64,000 bases of DNA from Pseudomonas vanderleydeniana (GTDB lineage: Bacteria > Pseudomonadota > Gammaproteobacteria > Pseudomonadales > Pseudomonadaceae). The notes under the pieces were generated by a model. It was not told the DNA's origin and searched no databases. It saw nothing but the letters and a program-made list of their open reading frames with translations. The stretch is taken from contig NZ_CP077093.1 of NCBI RefSeq assembly GCF_014268755.2, positions 3,150,001 through 3,214,000 of the forward strand, read 5' to 3'. Below, in pieces: positions 1 through 9,091 of the stretch (positions within the stretch are counted from its first letter, which is position 1; every line of letters begins with the position of its first letter). Both the position numbers and the translations under genes were made by a program.

Positions 1-239
1 TGGCGCAGCTTGGGGATCTTCAGGTCAACGTCGCCAGCGCGAGTTTGCCAGAGGCGATCGCGGTAGCCGTTGCGGCTGTTTGTTCGGTCAGGGCTTTTGA
101 CGTCGAAACCGGCGCCGCACAAGCCCTCGACGTCGAACTCCATCATGCGCTGGGCAACAAACTGGATCATTTGCTTGAGCAGATCAGCGTCTGCCCCTTT
201 CTCAACCAACTCGGTCAATGCGATAGTGGGCTTGGTCAT
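1..239 (-). CDS. IS256-family (Mutator-like) transposase, N-terminal 79 residues only
   Basis: This is the transposase of the insertion sequence at the window edge; the DDE catalytic domain lies outside the window. The visible protein starts MTKPTIALTELVEKGADA and carries the RNGYRDR motif at residues 56-62, followed by TRAGDVDLKIPKLR. These are hallmarks of the N-terminal region of IS256-type transposases. The ATG at 237-239 is taken as the start because the family typically begins here and the terminal inverted repeat lies about 100 bp upstream. Whether the gene is intact cannot be told. Confidence 0.9.
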   Translation of the reverse strand, partial: MTKPTIALTELVEKGADADLLKQMIQFVAQRMMEFDVEGLCGAGFDVKSPDRTNSRNGYRDRLWQTRAGDVDLKIPKLR

Positions 240-337
240 CGTGGTTTCCTGGTGAAGGTTAAGTCCGCAAACTCAACGTTAGCCAAGAACCACGATGACC
301 CACCTCTTTCGCCCGCAGGGCGCCTTCGGTTGGTTCA

Positions 338-363
338 GTTACACCACTTCTAGGGACACGATC
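338..363. repeat. Terminal inverted repeat of the IS256-family element
   Basis: The end reads GTTACACCACTTCTAGGGAC followed by ACGATC on the plus strand. On the minus strand it starts GATCGTGTCCCTAGAAGTGG, the typical IS256-family terminus. The exact outer base is uncertain by about 3 nt (360-363), because the partner end is not in the window. Confidence 0.75.
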
Positions 364-365
364 CG

Positions 366-503
366 TTGGCCGGTTCTGGGGGCGCTCCGCGCCCCAGCGC
401 AGGCAAGCCTGCTCGCCACATTGGTCCGTGGTGCAACCAGGTGATGGGAACTGCCACATTTTGATCGTCTTTGTCACCAGTGTCCGACAAGCCCGCTCGC
501 CAC
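366..503. repeat. Half REPIN abutting the IS end, plus an isolated REP half-site
   Basis: From about 364 the sequence matches the right half of the REPINs at 21282-21410 and 21509-21638: a GGGGGCGCTCCGCGCCCC hairpin (379-396) followed by a GGCAAGCC...GCTCGCCAC arm ending near 419. The left half, expected upstream, is replaced by the insertion sequence. A further partial arm, AAGCCCGCTCGCCAC, lies at 489-503. From 504 to 701 I see no gene, only the ribosome binding site of the next one. Confidence 0.75.
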
Positions 504-701
504 AAAGGTTGCGGTGCGCCCGGAGTTTCAGTGCTATAGCCTCTCAATGGGTTAAGCCAGGAGCTGGACAATCCCTCCATATTGGCCAAACCAGTCAATC
601 AGGTTGAAGGCTTTGACCATTGTCCCAAGTCTCTGACGGGGCGACTATTTCCTCGATTTTTCTACGGTTTCCTCTAATAACAAGACCGGGAGATTGCTGG
701 G

Positions 702-2348
702 ATGCGCGACTACCTGACTGCCACCGAGAATTTCAATTATCAACACGTGGCCGACATGAGCCTGAAGGGCTCTCTGACGGCACTCAATGCCTGCGTCGAA
801 TGCTGTGACCGGCATGCCTTGCCGGGGCGGATCGCACTGTTCTGGGAGGGCCGCGACGGCAGCAGCGCCACCCATACCTTCAGCCAATTGCAGGAGCAGG
901 CCGGGCGCTTCGCCAATTTCCTGCGGGCCCAGGGCGTGGGACGGGGCGACAAGGTCGCCGGGTTGCTGCCACGCAATGTCGAGTTGCTGGTGACGCTGTT
1001 CGCCACCTGGCGTATCGGTGCGGTCTACCAGCCGCTGTTCACCGCGTTCGGGCCCAAGGCCATCGAACACCGGCTGAACAGCTCGGCGGCCAAGGTGGTG
1101 GTCACCGACGCCGCCAACCGCAGCAAGCTCGACGAGGTCGCCGACTGCCCGACCATCGTCACGGTCGCCGGTGCCAAGGGGCAGGGGATCGTGCGCGGGG
1201 ATTTCAGCTTCTGGGCCGAACTGGACAACTATCCCGCGGCTTGCGAGCCGGTGATGTTGAACGGCGAAGACCCGTTCCTGCTGATGTTCACCTCGGGCAC
1301 CACCGGCCCCGCCAAACCCCTGGAAGTGCCGCTCAAGGCAATTATCGCCTTCCAGAGCTACACCCGCGATGCGGTCGACCTGCGTCCCGAAGATGCCTTC
1401 TGGAACGTCGCCGATCCGGGCTGGGCCTACGGTCTCTATTTCGGTATCACCGGGCCGCTGGGCCTGGGCCACCCGATCACCTTCTACGACGGTCCGTTCA
1501 CCGTGGAAAGCACCTGCCGGGTGATCGAGAAGTACGGCATCACCAACCTGACCGGCTCGCCGACGGCCTACCGCCTGCTGATTGCCGCCGGCGAGGCGTT
1601 TTCCAGCCGGATCCGTGGCCGCCTGCGAGCGGTCAGCAGCGCCGGCGAGCCGCTGAACCCCGAGGTGATCCGCTGGTTCGCGGAAAACCTCGACGTCACT
1701 ATTCTTGATCATTATGGCCAGACCGAACTGGGCATGGTCCTGTGCAACCACCATGGCCTGCAGCATCCGGTGCACGTGGGCTCGGCGGGGTTTGCCTCGC
1801 CTGGTCATCGCATCGTGGTGCTCGATGACGATCATCAGGAGTTGGGTGTCGGTCAGCCAGGCATTCTTGCCCTGGACCGCACCCAGTCGCCGATGTGCTG
1901 GTTCAATGGCTACAAGGGTTTCGAGACCAAGGCCTTCGTCGGCCCGTACTACCTCAGTGGCGACACGGTCGAGCTGAACCCCGACGGCAGCATCAGCTTC
2001 GTCGGCCGCAGTGACGACGTGATCACCACGTCCGGCTACCGGGTCGGCCCGTTCGACGTGGAGAGCGCCCTGGTCGAGCACCCGGCAGTGGTGGAGGCGG
2101 CGGTGGTCGGCAAGCCCGATCCGGAGCGCACCGAGTTGGTGAAGGCGTTCGTGGTGCTCAATGCGCAGTACCGCGCCGAGCCGCAACTGGCCGAGGAACT
2201 GCGCCTGCATGTGCGCAAGCGCCTGGCGGCTCATGCCTACCCACGGGAAATCGAATTCGTCGACGAACTACCCAAGACCCCGAGCGGCAAGTTGCAGCGT
2301 TTCATCCTGCGCAACCAGGAAATCGCCAAGGCCCAGGCAGGGGCCTGA
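702..2348 (+). CDS. Acyl-CoA synthetase (AMP-forming), first gene of a branched-chain acyl-CoA operon
   Basis: A 548-aa member of the ANL (AMP-binding) superfamily that should activate a carboxylic acid to its CoA thioester. The ATP-binding P-loop TSGTTGPAKP lies near residues 198-207, the GQTE-type A5 motif (DHYGQTELG) near 340, the hinge and A8 region (YLSGDTVELNPDGSISFVGR) near 416-436, and the A10 lysine in PKTPSGK near 529. GGGAGA at 688-693 is spaced correctly for the ATG at 702. It heads an operon with an SDR, a thiolase, an acyl-CoA dehydrogenase and an enoyl-CoA hydratase, the gene set of the P. putida PP_2213-2217 (fadDx/fadB2x/fadAx/fadB1x) region linked to isoleucine and 2-methyl-branched acid breakdown. 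The substrate is inferred from context. Confidence 0.88.
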   Translation: MRDYLTATENFNYQHVADMSLKGSLTALNACVECCDRHALPGRIALFWEGRDGSSATHTFSQLQEQAGRFANFLRAQGVGRGDKVAGLLPRNVELLVTLFATWRIGAVYQPLFTAFGPKAIEHRLNSSAAKVVVTDAANRSKLDEVADCPTIVTVAGAKGQGIVRGDFSFWAELDNYPAACEPVMLNGEDPFLLMFTSGTTGPAKPLEVPLKAIIAFQSYTRDAVDLRPEDAFWNVADPGWAYGLYFGITGPLGLGHPITFYDGPFTVESTCRVIEKYGITNLTGSPTAYRLLIAAGEAFSSRIRGRLRAVSSAGEPLNPEVIRWFAENLDVTILDHYGQTELGMVLCNHHGLQHPVHVGSAGFASPGHRIVVLDDDHQELGVGQPGILALDRTQSPMCWFNGYKGFETKAFVGPYYLSGDTVELNPDGSISFVGRSDDVITTSGYRVGPFDVESALVEHPAVVEAAVVGKPDPERTELVKAFVVLNAQYRAEPQLAEELRLHVRKRLAAHAYPREIEFVDELPKTPSGKLQRFILRNQEIAKAQAGA

Positions 2349-2382
2349 CAGAACATTCGCGAAAGGCTCTGGTGGGGGCTTT

Positions 2383-2454
2383 TGTGGGAGCGGGCTTGCC
2401 CGCGAAGAGTCCCGCGAGGCCACTCAAGGCTTCGCGGGCAAGCCCGCTCCCACA
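2383..2454. repeat. REPIN of the GTGGGAGCGGGCTTGCCCGCGA class
   Basis: Two REP units face each other: TGTGGGAGCGGGCTTGCCCG starts at 2383, and its inverted counterpart CGGGCAAGCCCGCTCCCACA ends at 2454, with a loop of about 30 nt. It lies in the 150-bp gap between the synthetase and the SDR gene. Such hairpins inside operons can stabilise or attenuate the mRNA. It belongs to a different sequence class from the GTGGCGAG repeats around the RAYT gene. Confidence 0.9.
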
Positions 2455-2498
2455 AGAACCTCGCCATTCAGAACGAAATATCCAAGAAGGACAAGGCA

Positions 2499-3266
2499 AT
2501 GAACATACAAGACAAGGCTTTCCTGGTCAGCGGCGGGGCTTCCGGCCTCGGTGCGGCGACTGCCGAGATGCTGGTGGCGGCCGGTGCCCGGGTGATGCTG
2601 GTGGACCTCAATGCCGAGGCCGTCGCCGCCCAGGCGCAGAAACTGGGAGCCAATGCCCGCAGCGCGGTCGCCGATATCACCCGGCAGGATCAGGCACAGG
2701 CGGCGGTACAGGCGGCGGTCGGCGCCTTCGGTGGCCTGCACGGGCTGGTCAACTGCGCCGGCATCGTGCGTGGTGAGAAGATCCTCGGCAAGAATGGCCC
2801 GCACCTGCTGGACAGCTTCAGCCAGGTGATCAACGTCAACCTGATCGGCAGCTTCAACCTGCTGCGCCTGGCCGCCGCGGCCATGGCCGAGACCGAGGCG
2901 GACGCCGGCGGCGAGCGCGGGGTGATCATCAACACCGCATCGGTGGCTGCCTACGACGGCCAGATCGGCCAGGCGGCCTATGCCGCCTCCAAGGGCGCGA
3001 TCGTCAGCCTGACCCTGCCGGCCGCCCGTGAGCTGGCGCGCTTCGGCATTCGCGTGATGACCATTGCCCCGGGCATTTTCGAAACACCGATGATGGCCGG
3101 CATGACCCCGGAAGTCCGCGAGTCGTTGTCCGCCGGTGTACCGTTTCCGCCGCGCCTGGGCAAACCGTCCGAATACGCCGCACTGGTCCGGCACATCATT
3201 GAAAACAGCATGCTCAACGGCGAGGTGATCCGTCTCGACGGTGCCTTGCGCATGGCTGCCAAGTAG
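2499..3266 (+). CDS. Short-chain dehydrogenase, probable 2-methyl-3-hydroxybutyryl-CoA dehydrogenase
   Basis: A 255-aa classical SDR. The NAD-binding [10 protein letters not shown] motif lies at residues 10-19, NCAG near 85-88, and the catalytic residues are Ser148, Tyr161 and Lys165 (YAASK). The family member expected here is the type II 3-hydroxyacyl-CoA dehydrogenase that oxidises 2-methyl-3-hydroxybutyryl-CoA to the 3-keto thioester in isoleucine degradation, comparable to PP_2214/PA2554. I chose the ATG at 2499, preceded by AAGAAGGACAA, over an upstream in-frame extension that would run through the REPIN. It sits 11 bp upstream of the thiolase gene. Confidence 0.9.
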   Translation: MNIQDKAFLVSGGASGLGAATAEMLVAAGARVMLVDLNAEAVAAQAQKLGANARSAVADITRQDQAQAAVQAAVGAFGGLHGLVNCAGIVRGEKILGKNGPHLLDSFSQVINVNLIGSFNLLRLAAAAMAETEADAGGERGVIINTASVAAYDGQIGQAAYAASKGAIVSLTLPAARELARFGIRVMTIAPGIFETPMMAGMTPEVRESLSAGVPFPPRLGKPSEYAALVRHIIENSMLNGEVIRLDGALRMAAK

Positions 3267-3277
3267 GAGGAATAACC

Positions 3278-4465
3278 ATGACTATCCAGGATCCCGTTGT
3301 CATCGTCAGCGCCGTGCGTACCCCCATGGGCGGCTTCCAGGGCGACCTCAAGAGCCTGACCGCGCCGCAGCTGGGCGCCGCCTCCATCCGTGCGGCGGTC
3401 GAGCGCGCCGGGGTGGCGGCGGATGCGGTGGACGAAGTGCTGTTCGGCTGTGTACTGCCCGCCGGTCTCGGCCAGGCTCCCGCCCGCCAGGCGGCACTGG
3501 GTGCCGGGCTGGACAAGGGCACCCGTTGCACCACCCTGAACAAGATGTGCGGTTCGGGCATGGAAGCGACCATCATCGCCCACGATCGGCTGCTGGCCGG
3601 CAGTGCCGAGGTGGTGGTGGCCGGCGGCATGGAAAGCATGTCCAACGCCCCGTACCTGCTGGACCGTGCCCGCAGTGGCTATCGCATGGGGCATGGGCAG
3701 GTGCTCGACCACATGTTCCTCGACGGCCTGGAAGACGCCTATGACAAGGGCCGGTTGATGGGGACCTTCGCCGAGGACTGCGCCGAGAGCAACGGCTTCA
3801 GCCGCGAAACCCAGGATGCCTTCGCGGTCGCGTCCCTGACGCGTGCACAGCAGGCCATCAGCGAAGGCCGCTTCCGGGACGAGATCGTGCCGCTGGAGGT
3901 AACGGTTGGCAAGGAACAGCGACTGATCAGCGATGACGAGCAGCCACCCAAGGCCAAGCTGGACAAGATTGCCTCGCTCAAGCCGGCGTTCCGCCAGGGG
4001 GGGAGCGTCACTGCGGCCAACTCCAGCTCGATTTCCGATGGTGCGGCGGCCCTGGTGCTGATGCGCCGTTCCGAGGCCGAGAAGCGTGGCCTCAAGCCGT
4101 TGGCGGTGATCCATGGGCATGCGGCATTCGCCGACACCCCGAGCCTGTTCCCGGTGGCACCGGTGGGCGCGATCCACAACCTGCTGAAGAAGACCGGCTG
4201 GTCGCTGGACCAGGTCGACCGTTTCGAGATCAACGAGGCCTTCGCCGTGGTTACCCTGGTGACCATGGACAAGCTGCAGATCCCTCACGAGAAGGTCAAC
4301 GTCAATGGCGGCGCCTGCGCCCTCGGTCACCCGATCGGCGCTTCCGGCGCGCGTATCCTGGTGACCCTGTTGTCGGCGCTGCGCCAGCAGCAGCTCAAGC
4401 GCGGTATCGCGGCGATCTGCATCGGCGGTGGCGAGGCCACGGCGATCGCGGTCGAGTGCCTGTAA
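3278..4465 (+). CDS. Thiolase (acetyl-CoA C-acyltransferase) of the branched-chain operon
   Basis: A 395-aa thiolase that should cleave 2-methylacetoacetyl-CoA to acetyl-CoA and propionyl-CoA. The active-site residues are all present: nucleophile Cys91 in NKMCGSG, the NEAF motif (INEAFAV), His351 in ALGHPIG and Cys381 in CIGGGEA. An AGGAGGAATAACC ribosome binding site precedes the ATG. It is closely packed between the SDR and acyl-CoA dehydrogenase genes, matching the fadAx/PA2553 position. It is one of three thiolases in this window, each in its own operon. Confidence 0.92.
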   Translation: MTIQDPVVIVSAVRTPMGGFQGDLKSLTAPQLGAASIRAAVERAGVAADAVDEVLFGCVLPAGLGQAPARQAALGAGLDKGTRCTTLNKMCGSGMEATIIAHDRLLAGSAEVVVAGGMESMSNAPYLLDRARSGYRMGHGQVLDHMFLDGLEDAYDKGRLMGTFAEDCAESNGFSRETQDAFAVASLTRAQQAISEGRFRDEIVPLEVTVGKEQRLISDDEQPPKAKLDKIASLKPAFRQGGSVTAANSSSISDGAAALVLMRRSEAEKRGLKPLAVIHGHAAFADTPSLFPVAPVGAIHNLLKKTGWSLDQVDRFEINEAFAVVTLVTMDKLQIPHEKVNVNGGACALGHPIGASGARILVTLLSALRQQQLKRGIAAICIGGGEATAIAVECL

Positions 4466-4474
4466 GGAGTTCCC

Positions 4475-5602
4475 ATGCTACCGAATCAAGAGCAACAACA
4501 GATCAGCGACGCGGCCCGGGATTTTGCCCAGGAACGGCTGAAACCGTTCGCTGCCGAGTGGGATCGTGAACACCGCTTCCCCCGGGAGGCCATCGGCGAG
4601 ATGGCCGAGCTGGGCTTCTTCGGCATGCTGGTGCCGGAAGCGTGGGGTGGTTGCGACACCGGCTACCTGGCCTATGCCATGGCCCTGGAAGAGATCGCTG
4701 CCGGCGATGGCGCCTGCTCGACCATCATGAGCGTGCACAACTCGGTGGGCTGCGTGCCGATCCTGAACTTCGGCAACGATGAGCAGAAGCAGCGTTTCCT
4801 GCCGGCCCTCGCCAGTGGCCAGATGCTGGGTGCCTTCGCGCTCACCGAGCCCCAGGCCGGTTCCGATGCCAGCGGCCTGAAGACCCGCGCCCGGCTCGAA
4901 GGCGACCATTACCTGATCAACGGCTGCAAGCAGTTCATCACCTCCGGGCAGAACGCCGGGGTGGTGATCGTCTTTGCCGTGACCGACCCGAGTGCTGGCA
5001 AGCGTGGGATCAGTGCGTTCATCGTGCCGACCGACTCGCCGGGCTACAAGGTCGCGCGGGTCGAGGACAAGCTCGGCCAGCACGCCTCGGACACCTGCCA
5101 GATCCTCTTCGAGGATGTGAAGGTGCCGGTGGCCAACCGGCTGGGCGAGGAGGGCGAGGGCTACCGCATCGCCCTGGCGAACCTGGAAGGTGGCCGGGTC
5201 GGCATCGCTGCGCAATCGGTCGGCATGGCCCGGGCGGCGTTCGAGGCGGCCCGTGACTATGCGCGTGAGCGCGAGAGTTTCGGCAAGCCCCTGGTCGAGC
5301 ACCAGGCCGTGGCGTTCCGCCTGGCGGACATGGCCACCCAGATCGCCGTGGCGCGGCAGATGGTGCACTACGCCGCAGCCCTGCGCGATAGCGGCCGGCC
5401 GGCGTTGGTGGAGGCGTCCATGGCCAAGCTGTTCGCCTCGGAAATGGCCGAGAAGGTCTGTTCCTCGGCATTGCAAACCCTTGGCGGCTATGGCTATCTG
5501 AACGACTTCCCGCTGGAGCGGATCTACCGCGACGTGCGGGTCTGCCAGATCTATGAAGGCACCAGTGACATTCAGCGCATGGTCATTTCGCGCAACCTGT
5601 GA
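4475..5602 (+). CDS. Acyl-CoA dehydrogenase, short/branched-chain type
   Basis: A 375-aa FAD enzyme introducing the alpha,beta double bond; the context suggests 2-methylbutyryl-CoA as substrate. It starts [20 protein letters not shown]. It has the acyl-CoA dehydrogenase signatures [14 protein letters not shown] and [20 protein letters not shown], and the catalytic glutamate Glu361 in YEGTSDIQ. It starts 9 bp after the thiolase stop, with AAGGAG as ribosome binding site, and is followed 15 bp later by the hydratase. A homologous dehydrogenase lies on the opposite strand at 6556-7707. Confidence 0.92.
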   Translation: MLPNQEQQQISDAARDFAQERLKPFAAEWDREHRFPREAIGEMAELGFFGMLVPEAWGGCDTGYLAYAMALEEIAAGDGACSTIMSVHNSVGCVPILNFGNDEQKQRFLPALASGQMLGAFALTEPQAGSDASGLKTRARLEGDHYLINGCKQFITSGQNAGVVIVFAVTDPSAGKRGISAFIVPTDSPGYKVARVEDKLGQHASDTCQILFEDVKVPVANRLGEEGEGYRIALANLEGGRVGIAAQSVGMARAAFEAARDYARERESFGKPLVEHQAVAFRLADMATQIAVARQMVHYAAALRDSGRPALVEASMAKLFASEMAEKVCSSALQTLGGYGYLNDFPLERIYRDVRVCQIYEGTSDIQRMVISRNL

Positions 5603-5617
5603 GCAAGGACATTAACG

Positions 5618-6391
5618 ATGAGCTACGAAACCATTCTGCTGGACATCAAGGGCCGCGTCGGCCTGATCACCCTGAACCGCCCGCAGGCGCTCAATGCCCT
5701 GAACGCGCAGATCATCGGTGAACTCAACCAGGCGCTGGACCGCCTGGAGGCCGATCCGGAGATCGGCTGCATCGTGCTGACCGGTTCGAAGAAGGCCTTT
5801 GCCGCCGGCGCCGATATCAAGGAAATGGCCGAGCTGACCTATCCGAAGATCTACCTCGACGATCTGTTCAGCGACAGCGACCGGGTGGCCAACCGACGCA
5901 AGCCGATCATCGCCGCGGTGTCCGGTTTTGCCCTGGGTGGCGGTTGTGAACTGGCGTTGATGTGCGACTTCATCCTGGCCGCCGACAACGCCAAGTTCGG
6001 CCAGCCGGAGATCAACCTCGGCGTGCTGCCGGGCATGGGCGGCACCCAGCGCCTGACTCGCGCCGTGGGCAAGGCCAAGGCCATGGACCTGTGCCTGACC
6101 GGGCGCTTCATCGATGCGGTGGAAGCCGAGCGTTGTGGCCTGGTGGCGCGGATCGTGCCGGTCGATGAATTGCTCGACGAGGCGTTGAAGGTGGCGACCC
6201 TGATCGCCGGCAAGTCGATTCCGATCAGCATGATGGTCAAGGAGAGCGTCAACCGGGCGTTCGAGGTCAGCCTGTCCGAGGGCGTGCGTTTCGAGCGCCG
6301 GGTGTTTCATGCGGCGTTTGCCACCGAGGATCAGAAGGAAGGCATGGCGGCGTTCGTGGCCAAGCGCGAGGCGCAGTTCAAAGATCGTTGA
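5618..6391 (+). CDS. Enoyl-CoA hydratase (crotonase family)
   Basis: A 257-aa crotonase-fold protein, the usual length for a monofunctional short-chain enoyl-CoA hydratase. The oxyanion-hole segments are visible: [11 protein letters not shown] near residue 65 and [13 protein letters not shown] near 107. The segment with the second catalytic Glu, [19 protein letters not shown], follows. It would hydrate tiglyl-CoA (or another 2-enoyl-CoA) to the substrate of the SDR at 2499-3266. It is the last gene of the operon; a REPIN follows about 70 bp downstream. Confidence 0.92.
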   Translation: MSYETILLDIKGRVGLITLNRPQALNALNAQIIGELNQALDRLEADPEIGCIVLTGSKKAFAAGADIKEMAELTYPKIYLDDLFSDSDRVANRRKPIIAAVSGFALGGGCELALMCDFILAADNAKFGQPEINLGVLPGMGGTQRLTRAVGKAKAMDLCLTGRFIDAVEAERCGLVARIVPVDELLDEALKVATLIAGKSIPISMMVKESVNRAFEVSLSEGVRFERRVFHAAFATEDQKEGMAAFVAKREAQFKDR

Positions 6392-6458
6392 GCCTGCTCC
6401 GTCAGCGCCTGGCTACAGGGGCAGGCATGTAGAAGCAGAGGCTGGGGGCGCAGTCTTT

Positions 6459-6530
6459 GTGGGAGCCGGATTTATCCGCGAACCGATCTCAAGGCCGCCA
6501 AAAGCTTCGCGGATAAATCCTGCTCCCACA
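6459..6530. repeat. REPIN, TGTGGGAG class variant, between convergent genes
   Basis: TGTGGGAGCCGGATTTATCC at 6459 faces GGATAAATCCTGCTCCCACA ending at 6530. A third half-site CTGCTCCCACAGG follows at 6536-6548. The core carries the less common GATTTATCCGCG version of this REP class. It lies between the convergent ends of the hydratase and acyl-CoA dehydrogenase genes, where it may also act as a bidirectional transcript end. Confidence 0.85.
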
Positions 6531-6555
6531 GTCTCTGCTCCCACAGGCACAGGGG

Positions 6556-7707
6556 TTATACCAGGTAATGCCTGAGCTCCCGTGCAATCAGCATCCGCTG
6601 AATCTCGCTCGAGCCTTCGTAGATCTGCGTGATCCGCGCATCCCGGTAGTAGCGCTCCACCGGGTAATCCTCCAGATAACCGTACCCACCATGGATCTGC
6701 ATCGCCGATGAGCAGACCTTCTCGGCCATTTCCGAGGCGAACAGCTTGGCCTGCGATGCCTCCGACAGGCAGGGCTGGCCTGCACTGCGCAGCCGCGCGG
6801 CATGGAGGATCAGCAGTCGTGTGGCATTGATCCGGGTGTGCATGTCGGCCAGCAGGTTGGCGATGCTCTGGTGCTCCAGGATCGGCTTGCCGAACTGCAC
6901 CCGGTCACGGGCATAGGCCAGTGCCGCTTCGAAGGCGGCGCGGGCGATTCCCAGTGCCTGGGCGGCGATGCCGATACGCCCGCCTTCCAGGTTCGACAGC
7001 GCGATCGCCAGGCCCTTGCCACGCTCACCCAGCAGGTTGGCTTCGGGCACGATGCACTGGTTCAGGGTGACCGCGCAGGTGTCGGAGGCGCGAATGCCCA
7101 TCTTGTGTTCGGTGCGATCGACGATGAAGCCCGGGGTGTCGGTCGGTACCAGGAAAGCCGAGAGGCCTTTCTTGCCCAGGTCCGGGTCGGTCACGGCAAA
7201 GACGATTGCCAGGCTCGCGCGCTTGCCGTTGCTGACGAACTGCTTGGCGCCGTTGATCACCCACTGGCCGTCCTTGAGTTCGGCCCGGGTGCGCAGGTTG
7301 TGGGCTTCGGAGCCGGCCTGTGGCTCGGTCAGGCAGAAGCAGCCGATGGCCTCGCCGCTGGCGAGTTTCTCCAGCCAGGCTTCCTTCTGCGCCTGGGAGC
7401 CGTAATTGAGGATCGGACCGCAGCCGACCGAGTTGTGAATGCTCATCAGCGCACCGGTCGCACCATCGCCGGCCGAGATTTCCTCGACGGCCAGGGCATA
7501 GGCCACGTAGTCGACATAGGTGCCGCCCCATTCTTCCGGGACCACCATGCCGAGCAGGCCCAGCTCGCCCATCTTGCGGACCAGTTCGTCATCGATCCAG
7601 CCGGCCTTTTCCCAGGCCTGGGCATAGGGTGCGATTTCGCCGCGGGCGAAATCCCGGGCCATGTCGCGGATCATGACTTGTTCTTCGCTCAATTCGATAT
7701 CGTGCAT
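6556..7707 (-). CDS. Acyl-CoA dehydrogenase, probably isobutyryl-CoA type
   Basis: A 383-aa acyl-CoA dehydrogenase. It has the family signatures [14 protein letters not shown] and [20 protein letters not shown], with the catalytic glutamate in YEGSSEIQ near the C-terminus. It is cotranscribed with and 3 bp downstream of a 3-hydroxyisobutyryl-CoA hydrolase gene. This points to valine degradation (isobutyryl-CoA to methacrylyl-CoA), although the substrate cannot be read from the sequence. It is similar across its whole length to the dehydrogenase at 4475-5602, so the two are paralogues that now face each other. Confidence 0.9.
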   Translation of the reverse strand: MHDIELSEEQVMIRDMARDFARGEIAPYAQAWEKAGWIDDELVRKMGELGLLGMVVPEEWGGTYVDYVAYALAVEEISAGDGATGALMSIHNSVGCGPILNYGSQAQKEAWLEKLASGEAIGCFCLTEPQAGSEAHNLRTRAELKDGQWVINGAKQFVSNGKRASLAIVFAVTDPDLGKKGLSAFLVPTDTPGFIVDRTEHKMGIRASDTCAVTLNQCIVPEANLLGERGKGLAIALSNLEGGRIGIAAQALGIARAAFEAALAYARDRVQFGKPILEHQSIANLLADMHTRINATRLLILHAARLRSAGQPCLSEASQAKLFASEMAEKVCSSAMQIHGGYGYLEDYPVERYYRDARITQIYEGSSEIQRMLIARELRHYLV

Positions 7708-7710
7708 GAC

Positions 7711-8817
7711 TTAGTTTTCGCTCTCATCCAGGCCATGGAAAAACCGTGCGACCTGTTCGGGTTGCAGTGCGCGCAAGGTCGGAGGGTTCCAGTGCGGGGC
7801 CTTGTCCTTGTCGATCAGCAGGGCACGTACGCCCTCCATCAGATCGCCGTGCTCGAACCATTGGCGGTCCAGGTGCAACTCCATGGCAAAGCAGTCCTCC
7901 AGGCTCATGTGGCGACCGCGACGCAGCATCTCCAGGGTCACGGACATCGCCAGCGGCGAACGGGTCTCCAGCAGGTTGGCGACGTCCCAGGCCCACTCAT
8001 GGCTGTCGGCGACGGTCACTGCGCGCATCTGTTCGATGATGCTCGACACGTCGGGCAGGGCGAAGAAGTGGTCGATGGCCGGGCGCAGCTTGTCCAGCGG
8101 GGCATCCGGCAGGGTCTGCACGGCGAACTTGGCCAGCAGGCTCTGCAGGTCCTTGAGTGGCGTGTCGTGCCACTCCATCTGGTCCAGGCGCTGATCCAGC
8201 AGGGCCAGCTTGTCGCTGTGCAGGTACCAGTCGGCCAGGCCGCAGTAGAGGGCGTCGGCGGCGCGGATCTGATTGCCGCTCACGCCCAGGTAGAGACCGA
8301 CTTCACCAGGAATGCGTGACAGGAAGTAGCTGCCGCCGACATCCGGGAAGTAGCCGATGCCCACCTCCGGCATGGCCAGCCGGCTGCGCTCGGTGACCAC
8401 CCGCAGGTCGGCACCTTGCACCAGGCCCATGCCGCCACCGAGAACGAAGCCGTCCATCAGTGCCAACACCGGTTTGCGGTAGTGATGGATGCACAGGTCG
8501 AGGGCGTATTCCTCGACGAAGAAGTCTTCGTGCAGCTTGCCGCCGCCCTTGTAGCTGTCGTATAGCGAGCGGATATCGCCGCCGGCGCAGAACGCACGAT
8601 CGCCGGCACCGCGCAGGGTCACGGCATGGATCTGCGGGTCTTCGGCCCAGGCGTCGAGATGGCCTTGCAACTGGCGGATCATGTCCAGGGTCAGGGCATT
8701 GAGGCCGGCGGGGCGGTTGAGGGTGAGGTGACCGATGTGGTTGCGCACCTGCGCCAGAACATCGGCCGAGGTGTCGTCAAAATCCGTCGCAGCGGAGGAT
8801 GAAACCCGAGCAGTCAT
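7711..8817 (-). CDS. 3-hydroxyisobutyryl-CoA hydrolase-like protein (crotonase family)
   Basis: A 368-aa crotonase-fold protein. It is longer than a hydratase and has the C-terminal extension of 3-hydroxyisobutyryl-CoA hydrolases. The diagnostic segments are GDRAFCAGGDIRSLYDSYKG and MPEVGIGYFPDVGGSYFLSR; the latter is typical of the hydrolase subfamily rather than of enoyl-CoA hydratases. It would release 3-hydroxyisobutyrate in valine breakdown. The ATG at 8817 follows a GGGAGTTAGTA ribosome binding site. It leads a two-gene operon with the acyl-CoA dehydrogenase. Confidence 0.88.
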   Translation of the reverse strand: MTARVSSSAATDFDDTSADVLAQVRNHIGHLTLNRPAGLNALTLDMIRQLQGHLDAWAEDPQIHAVTLRGAGDRAFCAGGDIRSLYDSYKGGGKLHEDFFVEEYALDLCIHHYRKPVLALMDGFVLGGGMGLVQGADLRVVTERSRLAMPEVGIGYFPDVGGSYFLSRIPGEVGLYLGVSGNQIRAADALYCGLADWYLHSDKLALLDQRLDQMEWHDTPLKDLQSLLAKFAVQTLPDAPLDKLRPAIDHFFALPDVSSIIEQMRAVTVADSHEWAWDVANLLETRSPLAMSVTLEMLRRGRHMSLEDCFAMELHLDRQWFEHGDLMEGVRALLIDKDKAPHWNPPTLRALQPEQVARFFHGLDESEN

Positions 8818-9091
8818 TACTAACTCCCTGCTTTTATTGTCTTTTTAGGTGCGTTCGCAAGCGAACGATGGTTGATCGTAACAGTGCAAATTTATCGCTT
8901 ACAACCGGGATAACTGCAGGTCTTGTCTGCATTTTTGCGTGTACGAACAGGCCTCTGGATAGTCTGGCTCAAGGCGCTGTGGTTGCAAGCCGGATCCGTG
9001 TGGTCATGATCGGTGCCAGGTCGTGCGAATCCGGTTCGTATTGCATGGACTCAGTGCTAAAGTCGCTTCTTTTTTGGAGCAGAGAACGGTC
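8818..9091. promoter_or_regulatory. Divergent intergenic region with a CGTTCGCaaGCGAACG palindrome
   Basis: This 274-bp gap separates the hydrolase gene (minus) from the lipoprotein gene (plus). A perfect 7-bp inverted repeat, CGTTCGC-aa-GCGAACG, sits at 8852-8867, about 35 bp upstream of the hydrolase start, in the right place for a repressor or activator site. I see no other clear element and no gene. Confidence 0.45.

Larger units (their letters stand above)
1..363 (-). mobile_element. Left part of an IS256-family insertion sequence (cut by window edge)
   Basis: The element runs off the window at base 1. It contains the 5' end of a transposase gene on the minus strand, about 100 bp of leader, and a terminal inverted repeat near 338-363 that reads on the minus strand as GTGTCCCTAGAAGTGGTGTAA, the usual form of IS256-family ends. 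The sequence immediately after 363 matches the interior of the REPINs found at 21.3-22.7 kb, so the element seems to have inserted inside such a repeat. The other end and the target-site duplication lie outside the window. Confidence 0.85.

Noticed and set aside
645..2234. A 529-codon minus-strand frame opposite the acyl-CoA synthetase
   Set aside because: It is antisense to a well-supported AMP-binding enzyme and has no motif; it is a typical third-position GC artefact.
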